A DNA stretch of 64,000 bases from Pristionchus mayeri (GCA_036245805.1 BTRK01000003.1:13370464-13434463); one strand, 5' to 3'. Positions 47,640 to 59,839 are shown, numbered from the stretch's first letter. The notes: generated by a model from the letters alone, not told the origin. Translations and numbers: made by a program.

Positions 47640-47865
47640 TTCATCGTTTCCATGTATCATACTTGTACATTTCTTCTACTTATTATTTTATTTACACTAC
47701 ACCCGTCCTCCCGTAGGAAGTATGAGCTCTCAATTGACCGCCATGTTGGTGACCCCGGGGTTGCGGCTCAATTGATCTCTTAATAAATTATTATTATTCC
47801 CTTATAAACAGCTTTGTCTTACAAGCAATAATTTAAAAAGGGTATTCCGGAAGAATTCTGCCCAG

Positions 47866-48907
47866 TCAGGCACTGGCGTATCACGCCTCTCACGAGACAA
47901 TCGAGCTGAGACAGGGAATGAACGGAAAATTGTGAAATGGGTTCTAGCCGAATTTAGGCATCCTGAGGGATGTCTGACACTCCCCCAAACTCTCATTGTC
48001 TAGATTTCATTTTTGACTTCATTGCACCGGGTTGGATCTTGGCACCTCCCACTTTGAGTGCTAATATCCCGGTTACAGTAACATATTAAGCAAAATTGAC
48101 CTCTGATCGACCCCGGCTCATTTTTATATCGATCTATTCAAATCAGATCCTGAAAATGTTAATTTAAACCATGATGCATTCAAGGTCAATTTTCTCGAAA
48201 ACCAATGGAAAGGTGCAGCTCAAATTTTAACTGAGCATGCATCTGAACGAAAGCTGTCGAATGAGGTGCAGGCGTCGAAAATGCGGACACTGCTGTGAAA
48301 CTTTCGCCATTTAAACTTTTCCTGATCGCTTGAACTTTCTTTTCCACAGTCAATTGTCACTTACACCGCTCTCTTCTGAGCGCGCGGCCAAGAATGGTGG
48401 GAGTTCCTTCGAATTTTCCGTGGAAAAGAAAGTTCAAACGATTAGTAAAAGTTTAAATCGCGAAAGTTTCACAGCAGTGTCCGCATTTTCGACGCCAGCA
48501 CCTCGTTCGACAGCTCTCGTTCAGATGCATGCGCTCTTAAAATTTGAGCTGCACCTTTCCATTAGTTTTCGAGAAAATTGACCTTGAATGCAGCATGGTT
48601 TAATTAACATTCTCAGGATCTGATTTGAATAGATCGATAGAGCTCGAAAAATGAGCCGGGGTCGCTCAGAGGTCAATTTTGATCAATCTGTCACGGTAGC
48701 CGGGATATTAGCACTCAAAGTGGGAGGTGCCAAGATCCGACCCGGTGCAATGATGTCCAAAATGACATCTGGACAATGAGACTTTGGGGGAGTGTCAGAC
48801 ATCCCTCAGGATACCTAAAATCGGATAGAACCCACTTCACGATTTTTCCTCCATTCCCAAGAATGGCGATTTTAGCTCGATTGTCTCGTGAATGGCGTGG
48901 TATGGTG
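47866..48907. repeat. Palindromic foldback element F inside the MULE (about 1 kb)
   Basis: Inverted repeat centred near 48.37 kb. CTCACGAGACAATCGAGCTG on the left answers AGCTCGATTGTCTCGTGA on the right, and CCAAGATCCGACCCGGTGCA answers its complement near 48040. It lies just downstream of the transposase stop. No relation to the other palindromes was noticed. Confidence 0.85.
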
Positions 48908-49257
48908 ATGTTATGCAACTACTCTGCGATCGCGATAAACGTAAAACGTAAACGTAAGTTGAGGCACGTTCGCTGGGTAACAAGATTTGTATATGCAAAT
49001 GTAGGGTAGCACATACTGGTTACAATGAAGCAACTCCCATGCCGCTACGCCCATTCGCAAATTAATGGTGAATTGTTGTGTAAATGTCGGTTGTGCAGCT
49101 GTCACCACCCCCCCCCCCCCGAAAGTTCGTATGGGTGCAATGGTGAGATGCCACCATTTTTTAGAAACCATCATGTGAGAACTTCAGTATCGTCACTTTA
49201 TTTTTGCAACTTTCATCTCAGAATTATAGACTAAGAAACCGTGCTTCGAAGAACAAT

Positions 49258-50044
49258 TACCTCGCACACCCCGTCAAGTGGGGGTAGAAAGCTCATTTGC
49301 ATGGCAAATCGATTTTCTGCTCAAGTTCGCCATCTCATTTTGGCCTATTCTCAGCCAATGAGTCGGTTCGTGGGGTTCCTATTGTTTCGCCCCCCATGAA
49401 TTCCAATTTCTCTTAAATTTGTTGAGAAACATATCATCGCTTGGTGTGACTCTTCGAGTTCTACTTTACTCTCATTCATATCCCTCATTCATTGCTTGAA
49501 ACATAAATTTGTAATAAAACGATGATTGACGAGGCTCAAATTGAAAGTCATTTTTGGTGGAAAAATAACAATTTTTGGTGAATATTCCATTCTTTTCGAA
49601 CCTTAGACCCTACTCCTCACATGTCAGAGGAAGATGAAGCTATCAACATGGAGATTATACAGAACGTTGGGCAAACCCCTTGCCCACAATGTGATGGCAT
49701 ATACTTTTAAATTTCCTCATTATTCCTTAGCAACGTCCATTAGAGTGCTCGAAAGTCAGTGAAATCGCCTAAAAACGACTGTTTTGCGCACCTCAGACCC
49801 TACTCCCCAGAGGAGGGTGAAGCTATCAACATGGCGATTGTGCAGAAAGTTGTGCAAACCCCTTGCCCACAATCTGATGGTACAGAATTTTAAATTTCCT
49901 CCTTATTCCTCAGCTATGTTCATTAATGTGCGAAAAACCCTGCAATTCAGACCCCTCCGTTGTTTCGTTATTCCCCGAATGAATGGGATTGGTGATGCCA
50001 CGCAAATGAGCTTTTTCCCCCTCTTGGCGGGGTGTGCCTCGGAA
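49258..50044. mobile_element. Nested inverted-repeat element in the MULE
   Basis: The ends resemble each other in inverse orientation (CTCGCACACCCCGTCAAG and the complement of CTTGGCGGGGTGTGCCTCG), followed by AGCTCATTTGC in both. Inside are two tandem diverged copies of about 155 bp (about 49609-49760 and 49794-49950), each with GAAGCTATCAACATGG and AACCCCTTGCCCACAA. No transposase is seen. Confidence 0.65.
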
Positions 50045-50807
50045 TGAGTGGGTGGGAATCGTCGGATCGAATTTACATTCTCGAAACTCTCATCTCGTAA
50101 CTGTTTTTCTCGTAATCATTATTAGTTTCCAGGCCCATTTTCGCTCGACTAATTCGTAATAATCGGTTGAAAACTCTTCCCAGCCTTCTCTAAATGCAAC
50201 TCATAATTGAAAAATCGCAATTTAAGAAACATGAAGGCCACGGTTACATGGAAAAGTTCCAGATCGAAAAATTACGAGATTCTGAGAATATAAATCCGAA
50301 TTGACGAGTTTCTACCCTCTAATTCTTAGAGAATTGGTCCTCGAATAGCAGTTCTTGCCCGATCATTCTGATACGAGAGTTTCGCGATAAAATTTGCGCT
50401 TCGAAAGTGATATGAAAGATGTTTTCGGAAAAATAGTGACATCTCACCATTGCACCTTCGTATGTAAAATCTTGGAAATTTCATTAATATTTGCATTTTG
50501 CTCGCCAAGTGCGACTCGCGAGTGCATTCCAATCACCTTCTTCTCTATTTGCGGGGTCGCCCTCCTCACAGTGGAAGGACTGGATGGAGTAATGAAAATT
50601 ACTCGCAGTAATCAATGGAAAATCACTCGCGATTTGACTCACCGAGTCAGCTCTGCTAGGCGAGTCATTCTCCACGATTTGCTCGTATATTACCGGTGCA
50701 GACGAGTGGGAGTGAACATAATTTCCCGAGTGCGAGTAAACGACGGTAGTGTTGGCGTCATTCCTTTACTTATTTTTTCATATATCATATATATTTTTCA
50801 TATATCA

Positions 50808-51099
50808 TATAATATTTTTTCATATATGCGCCTTAATTTTTCCAAAATACTTCTACTGATAATTTTCTCTGATGTGAAAAGAGAGGAAGAGTGGCTGACG
50901 GAAAATTTCAGAGGGAAGGAATTTGGGAGATAGAAGGTATCATGCATGGGAATGGGAGGAGCAGAGGAGAGGGGACATTTTGTCCATAGGGACATTTTGT
51001 CCATGAGGGGACATTTTGTCCAGGGGACATTTTGTCCACTCTCCTAGGGGACATTTTGTCCATGCGCGAAAAAGGAAGGGGACATTTTGTCCACCACCC
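50808..51099 (-). repeat. MULE right terminal inverted repeat
   Basis: Matches the left end in reverse. It contains six copies of the inverted-repeat motif GGACATTTTGTCC between 50980 and 51093, compared with two at the left end. Confidence 0.9.
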
Positions 51100-51108
51100 A
51101 GCCAATAG
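51100..51108 (+). repeat. MULE target-site duplication, right copy
   Basis: AGCCAATAG, identical to the left copy. Confidence 0.93.
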
Positions 51109-52474
51109 GTTCTGTGATCAAAGTTGCGAAATTGAAGGTACCGGACACATCGCTTTACGATTTCAGCCGATTTATCGTGAACACTCGATTACTTTCAACA
51201 GTATATGACATTATTGAAAGGGAGAATTTCATAATGCACAAAAAACATGAGTAGGACTCATTTTTAGAAATTCGATTTTCGAGCATTCTAAAGTTGGCAA
51301 ATTCATGCATTGATAACTCATCATCAGGGACCCAAAGCCAAAAGGTTTGGCGCATTTGATATACTTCGGGGTACACTTAGTGTGAAAAGTTCAATGAGAG
51401 GCTTGTAGGAACCTGCCATGTTTGCGAAATTTTCACTCGAAATAGCGAATTTGGCTTGGTCGGTCAGAACTTTTGCCAATTTCAGCCGATTATTCATTAA
51501 TACTTGGTCGTTTTCATCAGTTTACAACATTTATGAATGAAAATATATTTTTACTGCTTAAAAAACTGGACTAGGACTCATTTCGAGAAAATCGATTTTC
51601 AAAACCTCTAATGTTGGCCAGTTCACGAATTGCTAACTCATCTTCAGGGGCACAAAGCCAAAAGTTTTGAAGCATGCGCTGTAGTACGGAGTGCGGTTAG
51701 TAAGAATAGAACAATAGATAGGCCGTTGAGGTTTGCCAACTTTGCAAAAACTTTATATATCACAAGAAATATCACAAGCTTGGCTGGTACCAACTGGCCA
51801 TCCAATACACTTTTCAAACGATTGGTACCCCGAAGAATAGCATATGCACTAAACCTATTGGATTTGTGCCCCCAGAAGATGAGTTAGCAATTCGTGAACT
51901 GGCCAACATTAGAGGGTTTAAAAATCGATTTCCGAAATGAGTCCTAGTCCTGTTTTTTAAGCAGTAAAATATATTCTCATTCGGAAATGTTGTAAACTGA
52001 TGAAAACGACCGAGTATTAAAGGGATCCGGAAATCGAAAAACAAGTCTGTCTTAATTTGCGAGGCTTCGTCCTCTCATATCAATGCAATGTTTTAAAATA
52101 ATTTTTAAAAAATGTTTAAACGTGAAAATGGACAAAGCCGGGAAATGGCATTTATTGGGGAGCGTTAATTAGGAAACATAGGACAATTACGGTATTTGAG
52201 CGGGAATTTAAAAAAATACGGTATTTTTGCCTAATTGATTTTTGTCCGGCCATGCTAAGGTCCTCCGATTTAATTGGGCTATTTCTCTAGATAGTTTTGC
52301 TTTTTTTCAGTAGTTTACGTTGTATTCCCTTTTCGGTGTTCTGATTTGTATAGGTAAACGCAGGATTAAGCATATTACGGCTATTAACGGTGTATAAACA
52401 AGATACTTTATGTCATTGCATGTCTTCATTTTCGTTCTCTTTCCGTGTTTATTGCTTCAAGTTGCTATCAGTTC

Positions 52475-53283
52475 ATGGCAACGTATGCATGCATCGCCTG
52501 CCCACTCCGTTCAAGCGAAACTCGTGTGATTCCTTCCACTCCCGAGCTGAGAAGGGAGTGGTTGCTCCGCCTCAATCTCATCAAGGACGAGTTCCAAGCG
52601 TTGGAGGGGAAGGTCGCGTCTGTTCAAGCACAGGGCAAGCGGGCAAGACTCTACCATAACCACTTTCCGCGCTCGAAGAAGGGCGAGAAGCCCCCTCCAA
52701 TAGATGCGAGTTATTGTCTACTTGATTTGATGCGTTGTACTTACCAATGTGCGTTGTACTTACCAACAGAAAGAAGGCCCTCCACGTCTTCAGAGGGCAG
52801 ACCAAGATCAAGAGCAGGCAAGGGCACAATTCTTTATTTCCGATATACACTAGAATTATATCATAGTACGCCCTGGAGAGGCAATTAGATAAAACACAGG
52901 CCCAGAGGAGGCAATAACGCATACACACATGTCCATTTGATCACAAATAGTATTTATCGCTTGCTTTACCCCGTTTGTTTAGCATCGTGAACAGAGAGAA
53001 AGCCCTCCTAGTCTTCAGAGAACGGATCACGATCAGCTTCAAGTAAGGGTCCAATTGTTCATGTCCGAAAGACACTAGAATTATATGAGAATATGCTCTG
53101 GGGAGGCAATCAGATAAAACGCAGAATCAGATGAGGCAATAGTACATACACACAAAGGAATAATTACTATTACAGCTCGAGCACTCGGTGCAGGAGCCAA
53201 TGTTCATGGTAGATGACATTGCCGATGCAATGTCCGACCTCTCATTCCACATGCCCACTCCACAACACACTAGGTCTCAACAA
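52475..53283 (+). CDS. THAP-like zinc-finger protein, first two exons
   Basis: Exon 52475-52705 starts MATYACIACPL and continues STPELRREWLLRL and ARLYHNHFPRSKKGEKPPP, the layout of a THAP DNA-binding domain (C-x2-C, conserved REW, then a C/x-x-H-F-P end). The third ligand, normally Cys, appears as Tyr/His in LYHNHF, so zinc binding may be impaired or rearranged. A GC donor (GAT|GCGAGT) allows an in-phase join to 53176-53283 (EPMFMVDDIADAMSDLSFH). Later exons were not found. THAP domains occur in P-element-type transposases and in many nematode proteins. It may be the element's own protein or captured. Confidence 0.5.
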
Positions 53284-53776
53284 GTACGTACAACAATATA
53301 TTTATTCAACGCATCTCGAAATTTAAGACGATTGAAAAAAAGATCAATAAGAGATACGATCAGAACCTAATTACCAATTGATATTAGCGAGCATTCCCTC
53401 TTCGTCACTGCGAGTGAGCATTCAGATACGATGGAATATACGCGCTGCCTCCGTTGCGAGCACCTGAGGGAAATTGACTTTCAATTAGAACACAAAAGCT
53501 TCCAGCATGTTTAGTGAAACAATTGGTAGAGTTCGGGTTACACGTTGTTCATAAGATTGAATGAGATTCGCATCATAAAAAGCAATACTATCTTTTTGGT
53601 AGCTATCAATAAAAAAGAGAACGATACAATAACAATAGATCTATGACCTCTGATTGAGAGAGGTGAGCAACCTGTGAGATCCGGGTTGCAGTAAGGATTC
53701 AAATCACAGAATCTACGATGCAAAATAATAGTTCCTTTCTCGACTGGCTAAAAGAATAAATTCTACCGTATCCTCA

Positions 53777-56700
53777 CCATTCATAGTAGTCAGCCAGATA
53801 TGACCAGAGGAAGGCAGCTGATCCATCTTCGTTCATCGCTTGCATGAGTACATTCAGATTCTTCGCCCCTTTCTCATGACGGAGAATGTGAAAAGAATTT
53901 TCCCAAATTCTCTCCCTGGAAATTGAGGTTTCACATTTGCTTCTAAGCCAATTGCCGTGCGAAGTTATCAAGAAGACGTGGACTTGTAGCGCAAATACCA
54001 ATAAATGACTTACCCTTCTCTCCTCGTCTTCCTCCTTGTTCTCGTTCTCCTGCAGGTAGCTGCCTGCTGCAAGTTGCAGAGGGAAGCTGCAGCATCAGAG
54101 AGAGACGACCCGGAGGGGCACTGGGAATGATACGATTTCGGGTTATTGAGAGCAAAGAGATCTTGTGATTAGAAAACGTTCGCCCTATTGCTCTTGTCAT
54201 ACACTTGCAACACAAAACAGCCATATTGCTTTTCCTTCCAATATGACCAATTTACCTCTCCGTATCCTCGTTCTCTTTCTTCTCTCCATCGGGCATCAAT
54301 CGGGCGCACTTCTTGAGCAGCAGTGGCAGCACTCGCATCAGAACGGGAGGACCGACCTGAGCAGAGGGAGGATACTGTAGATTGCTGGTTCACAAAGATG
54401 AAGACGACTATCACCAGCAGAGGTAATAGCATTTGGAAAATGGCTGTAATGAGAATTGACCGAGGGCCTAGTGCAAATGCAGGTAACAGCGACCACGCTA
54501 CAGCAGTACTGTCAGATCGTACAGTATGCTGTAATACCCTTCTCCCCATCACTCACCTCCGGTCTGTCCTGCATGCACGTCAAAAGTCTGCACGTTCGCA
54601 CTTCCACGAACTGTTGTGCATCCGAGTCTTTGGCCGCTGCAGTCGGAGTGTAGAAGGTAGAAGACATAGAGATCTGAATAATAATATGCTTACAAAGTTC
54701 CGAGCTAAAGCAGATTAGAATCCAACGTTGTTTATGATGAAGAGCAGAAATGGAAAATCAATCGATATATATAAGCTACCGTACCTCCACGGTGTCTCCC
54801 TCGAGGAATCCCCTGAGGGCATCGACGATCATCGAGAGTACTGTATGAGTGAAGAAGGAAGTATCGAGTCGATCGTCGCCCACGGGCACAGAATTCACCA
54901 TCGTCGTCACTCCTGAAAAAAAATTTTACAATTGTTTTTAGGAATTTCTCTGTATCATTCGCCTTCAACCGATTTGAAACCTGCGTGAAGCACTGATACA
55001 TCAACAGCACATTTTGCAGAACTTTCTCCAAAAATTTAATTAACGATTAGGTTAGCCCACCGGAGGGATTGAGTAGCCAAGTGTAGAGTCGCCGATTGAG
55101 TGACATATCCCTTCTCAGGATGACGAACAACGTACGACGCAGCAACTCTACGATGTCTGCAACAGAAACCGTCATTAGCCCATTTCACCCCGATATATTC
55201 TTGTTGCGCATTTTCCTCAAAGCCCAATCAAAGAATTGCAACCAATAGCATATTCTCGTACTTTAAAAAAGTCTCGTATATGGCAACAATTACAATGTTG
55301 TTCGCAGAATATCGTATTCCAATCGCACTACCGTACCTGCTCGGGTTACTGTAGTCGAGTCGAGTGGGAAGGCCGCGCAGAGTAGATCACGGAGATTCCT
55401 CTGGACGAGTCGCGAGCCCATGTCCTCACCCGCGGCGCACAGGGCTGACACCTGGGAAGGAGTTGGTAATTTGCAGCGTTGTAAACTTGTTGAATTCATG
55501 TCTCAACTAATCTTCAGCTAGAATACTTTAGCATTGTTACTAATTACTCGTCGTTTTGGTAGTTAGATTCGTCACCGGCAAATCATACAATACACTCATA
55601 CACCACCTCACTCTCCCTCTACCGTACTCCCTCCTCACCATGTGATGTACGTTGTCTCCGATAATCTACAACTGTCCATCGATCGATTTTGACTTGTCGA
55701 ATTTCGTATTCACGTAGATCAGAGCGGGAAGTCGAACGAATGGAGAACCGAGTACCTGTGAGATTGGGTTGATTGTTTAGCAAAAATTTGCTCTTGAATG
55801 ATTGTTTATACTGTGGATCGAAGATGATGAATCACTATTGAAACACAGATCTGCCCATTTCGAGAAACACATTGTTACAGCCCGATTGGGATTCAATTTA
55901 TCATAAAATAGTCCTTTTAATTATAAATAAACCCACAGTATGCCAGAGACAGGCGTAGAACGAGGTTGGGCCCACGTACTCGCACACTTTATCGAGCAGT
56001 GTGAAGGAACTGAAAAAAATACTGTTCAGAATAAATAATTTTTAATTTCAAAGCATCTGTCTATTCGCATTCGCATTCCTAATAGATTATAGAGCATGTG
56101 ACCTCGTCTTCCTTCTTCCTCCACAGCCATTAGTAGAAAAAAAGATGCATTATGTTTTATGTCTCAATGCTGCTATATTTAGTGGGAGTTGTGTGCAGTA
56201 CAACCCCTGACTCGCTATTACCCAGGCAGAAACACACACTACCCCTCCAGATAACTCTCACTCGGCATAGTCGAGTCGCACTATAAAAGATGGCCTAACA
56301 GGCCCAATGTAATCCGGAATTGGTTTCAATCGCACTGACCGATCGTAGAACTCGGTGCGCTCCTCCAGTCCCAGCAGCACTCCCGCAAAGAATCAGGGCA
56401 GAGACGGGCACAGTTTCTCCCTCAGTGGAAGGAGGTAGAACTCGAAGATCGTCAGCAGCTCGCCTTTCACCTGCCAGATGAACCAATAATGCACCTAATT
56501 CCTGTAACTTGTCAAATACCCACTCTTGCCTCATGATCTCCAATATTTTGAGACCATGAACATTGCAAACACGCCTGCGCGTTTAGTGTTTCACAAGAAA
56601 TACGAATACAGTAACATTTTTAGATCAACGATAATCAACCAGGCAGTGCAATAAATATTATACATTAAGAAGTGTATCCCTGATGATGCGCTTGCTCTAA

Positions 56701-57617
56701 CTAATCGATATACGCGACTACCGTATCGTTCTAGATATTGATCTCACCTTGATAGTGCAGTGGTCCATGAGGGGGAAGAGGCCGACGGCGAAGATATACA
56801 ACTGCTTCGGGAATGCCTCCTGGCCGAGAATATCGAAGATCTGCTTGTAGGTCTCCAGTGCCTTCAGATGGACTCCTGCGAAGAAGGGGTACGGTAATCG
56901 ATTCGCTAGACTCAATCGATAATAATTGTCGCTGTTTGCATTAACCTATACAGTCGAATATAACTTGAGATATTGACAGCGGTATTTCAATTATTGTTCA
57001 CCGATCAATACCATTTTCGATCAAACTACTTCTTCGACAACTAATGCACCCCCCACAGATTTCAACTAATCGATTTCTACGAGTACAGTCTCCGTTAGCA
57101 ATCGATCGCTCACCCATGGGCAGGGCGGGATGGAGGCACTGCGAGAGTCGTTTGGCTACCATAACCGCCTTCGGGATGTCACCGTACTTGGCGTGTTGGG
57201 AGAACACCTGGAACAAGGTTTATTGATCGCGCTAGCTCCAAAGCCCGACGCGGAACATCGACAAGCACAACACCGTGTATTATAGCGAGTGTTCCAGCGC
57301 CATAACAGGCCGTTAGTCCATAACCTAACCAATGAAAGTTCAGCTGGATCGATCGATAGAGAAAATCGATAATACTGAAAGTAGATCAAACCTTGGCGAG
57401 CTTGCCCAGCGCAGAGATGTGGTCGGCCCAATCGATGGTGTTCTCGTACGACTTGAGAGTCTTGTCCACAGCGATTACGTATTGCTGAAGTAATTAATGC
57501 AATATTTTTCTTAAACTCTGGAATCAAATAAGCAAGTACCTTGCAAGTACCACTTACCTTGTAATTCCTCGTGCAGGAGTGGGCTCAATTACTTCGCAGA
57601 CGGCCGATTGTATTCCG
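53777..57617 (-). pseudogene. pad-1: Dopey/PAD-1 N-terminal fragment, decayed
   Basis: Fourteen exons on the minus strand follow the N-terminal region of Dopey, a large Golgi/endosome trafficking protein. Clear blocks are WADHISALGKLAK (57392-57484), AKRLSQCLHPALP (57114-57207), LKALETYKQIFDILGQEAF (56748-56875), SFYACLW (55938-56009), RLPALIYVNTKFDK (55639-55755), RDMSLNRRLYTWLLNP (55061-55156) and FLWSYLADYYEW (53777 to about 53925). Two in-frame stops occur inside conserved exons: TGA at 56393-56395, where the family has a Gly codon, and TAG near 55669. No start codon precedes the first block, which has a TGA just upstream, and the C-terminal three quarters are missing. Introns are kept, so it was copied as DNA, not from mRNA. 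Confidence 0.88.
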
Positions 57618-59428
57618 CTGAAATGGGAGAAATGATCGAATGACGATCACGACAATATAAACATCACAAAACTGCGATATATTTAAATAAAACAACAATG
57701 AGGAAAAGAGCTCAGTGCAATAAATGGAAACAACAAGGCAGCAAAACGTGTAACATGCTAACAACGAACAATTCTACGCGGAGGGCACGTTTGATTCACC
57801 CTGAATAAGCAGTGGCAGAATCGCGGGGCGAGTTATCAGTATTTAAAATACAGACTATACGCAAGTTACGCGAAAGTGAAGTCAGCTCAACTAGAGAAGT
57901 TAACTCGTCAGTGCAATTAGAGGTTTGTCATCGCATAGCAGACTTAAAAGACCCACTCCTTCTTCAATTCATTGCGGAAAAGATGTCTAGATAATTATAC
58001 AACACATTTTAATAAAAATTGACAAGCAAGAAAGGGCAAAACGACAGCAAAACGTCAGTAAAGTCAATGCCAGTGGCGCCACTTGGCAAAGTGCCAACTT
58101 GTCGATGTCGAAACCTCTCCCACAGTATGCCATGGAACACGCTCCCGTTCAAATTAATGCAATTTTCGAAGTCTAATTTCACCCCTTGCATATTTTTATT
58201 TTTATTTTTATTTTTTTCGTAATAATTTATTTTTAATAGTATATTTCAATAAACAAAGGGCATGAAAAATAAAAATGTAATATTTTGGGCCACCGTATCC
58301 CTTTAATGAGTAATCGGCTGAAATTGGCAAAAGTTCTGACCGACCAAGCCAAATTCGCTATTTCGAGTGAAAATTTCGCAAACATGGCAGGTTCCTACAA
58401 GCCTCTCATTGAACTTTTCACACTAAGTGTACCCCGAAGTATATCAAATGCGCCAAACCTTTTGGCTTTGGGTCCCTGATGATGAGTTATCAATGCATGA
58501 ATTTGCCAACTTTAGAATGCTCGAAAATCGAATTTCTAAAAATGAGTCCTACTCATGTTTTTTGTGCATTATGAAATTCTCCCTTTCAATAATGTCATAT
58601 ACTGTTGAAAGTAATCGAGTGTTCACGATAAATCGGCTGAAATCGTAAAGCGATGTGTCCGGTACCTTCAATTTCGCAACTTTGATCACAGAACCTATTG
58701 GCTTTGGGTTTCAGATTGCAAGTTAGCAATGTATGAATTTGCCAATTTGGAAACGCTCGAAAATCGAATTTCTAGAAATGAGTGATACTCCTGTTTTTCG
58801 CAGAATGAACTTACTCGTCTTCAGTTGTGTTAGAACATGTTGAAAGCAACCGAGTATTGATGCCTATTCAGCCGAAAACTGATAAGAATTTGACCGAAAA
58901 AATGCATGTCACACATTTGATTAAAAATTTCGCAAACTTGGCAGCCTGATGGGGCTTCGGCTTTGTGTGGGGTACTGGCGGGTATCATCAAGGCACAACG
59001 TGTACGGTTCGAAAGAAGTCTGTTATGTCGAAAAATATGATATTTTTGGTCAAAATGGTGATTTTAGAATCAAGTATAATTTCATTCAAACGTGTTTTAT
59101 ATACCCCCAGGGCACTACTAGAGTGATGCCGTTTGAAAATTGGGTCCATCTTATAGCGTTAATAAATTATGATTTTTTGTCATTTTTCGACTTAATTAAT
59201 ATTTTCTTCCCACTCAATGGTTGTAACATATAATAAGATACAAATTTCATAATGCGGGCCTAAGCCACAACACCCAACCAAGAATGGACAACTGGTTCCC
59301 ATTGCTAGGCCAAACGTGTCTGCGGGGTGCTCGATTCTTACAGAGCGGGTCTCTTAAACTCACTCAAGGCCAAGCTGTAGTCGGAGAAGCATATTGCCTA
59401 ATATAGTGAATATGTCAATCAATTCCAG

Positions 59429-59552
59429 ATCTCCTGAGATGTACATCTCGATCATCAATCAGACTCTCTCCTCTCCTCCTCACTCGATGGCACTCTCGAA
59501 TGCTACTGCCGCGTCTGGAACGGAGGAATTGACCGATCTTATGAAGGCCTGA
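59429..59552 (+). other. Exon-like ORF in right arm tip, mirrored copy
   Basis: Mirror of 41777-41900, 41 codons after a CAG acceptor, ending ELTDLMKA and stop. A short direct repeat, TCGATTCTTACAGAGCGGGT, occurs at about 59333 inside the arm and again at about 59623 outside it, suggesting a local duplication at this end. Confidence 0.45.
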
Positions 59553-59604
59553 CTGTCATCATAAATTTGCGCTAAAATGATAACTCAGCATTTGCATTAA
59601 TCTT

Positions 59605-59839
59605 GGGGTGATCGAAATGGTCGATTCTTACAGAGCGGGTCTCTTAAATAACAGGTCTCAGATCGCGATTTATTAATTTTGCTTGAAGAGACTGAAGAAA
59701 ATACACTGATGTAGAGTGATTCATCATACCAATAAATACATGATGAACAAGATCAAAATGAGTTTCAAGATCGATTTGTGTTAGTCGATTTCGCTAGTTT
59801 GGCTTGCTAGCATAGCTTGTGCTAATTTTGATGAAAATA
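59605..59839. other. Spacer between the foldback and the receptor gene
   Basis: 235 bases; apart from the short direct repeat noted at about 59623 nothing is recognised. It would contain the 3' UTR of the receptor gene. Confidence 0.5.

Larger units (their letters stand above)
42653..51099 (+). mobile_element. Autonomous Mutator-like element (MULE), 8447 bp
   Basis: Terminal inverted repeats begin GGGTGGTGGACAAAATGTCC and extend imperfectly for over 200 bases (42653 to about 42880 and about 50810-51099). The element is bounded by a perfect 9-bp direct repeat AGCCAATAG (42644-42652 and 51100-51108), the hallmark target duplication of Mutator. It interrupts the left arm of the outer foldback; the mirror position in the right arm (58706-58714) has the uninterrupted site. 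The interior holds a 122-bp tandem array, a MULE transposase gene whose exons join in phase, a 1-kb palindrome and a further inverted-repeat insertion. It looks recently active. Confidence 0.95.
52021..58302. mobile_element. TTAA-target insertion carrying THAP-like exons and a Dopey fragment
   Basis: 6282 bp bounded by TTAA on both sides (52017-52020 and 58303-58306) and splitting the right arm of the outer foldback. The mirrored position in the left arm (around 51497-51500) has a single TTAA in otherwise matching sequence, which serves as the empty site. Ends share AGGGATCCGG / AGGGATACGG in inverse orientation. TTAA duplication is typical of piggyBac-type elements, but no piggyBac transposase is recognised. 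Contents: a THAP-like ORF on the plus strand and a decayed, intron-containing piece of Dopey on the minus strand. About 700 bases at the right end (57.6-58.3 kb) hold nothing recognisable. Confidence 0.8.
41725..59604. mobile_element. Outer 3.2-kb foldback element split by two later insertions
   Basis: The left arm is 41725-42652 plus 51100 to about 51758. The right arm is about 51760-52020 plus 58303-59604. Removing the two insertions rejoins a palindrome with arms of about 1.58 kb centred near 51.76 kb. The outermost bases of both arms are AAGATTAATGCAAATGCTGA. Each arm is itself built of about three diverged 300-bp repeats sharing CTCATTTnTAGAAATTCGAT and CATTGnTAACTCATC. Near each tip lies an exon-like ORF with acceptor and stop. 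No transposase is recognised. Flanking target duplications could not be defined. Confidence 0.85.

Noticed and set aside
56393..56395. TGA in the Dopey copy as a selenocysteine codon
   Set aside because: A second stop, the missing start and the missing C-terminus point to ordinary pseudogene decay.
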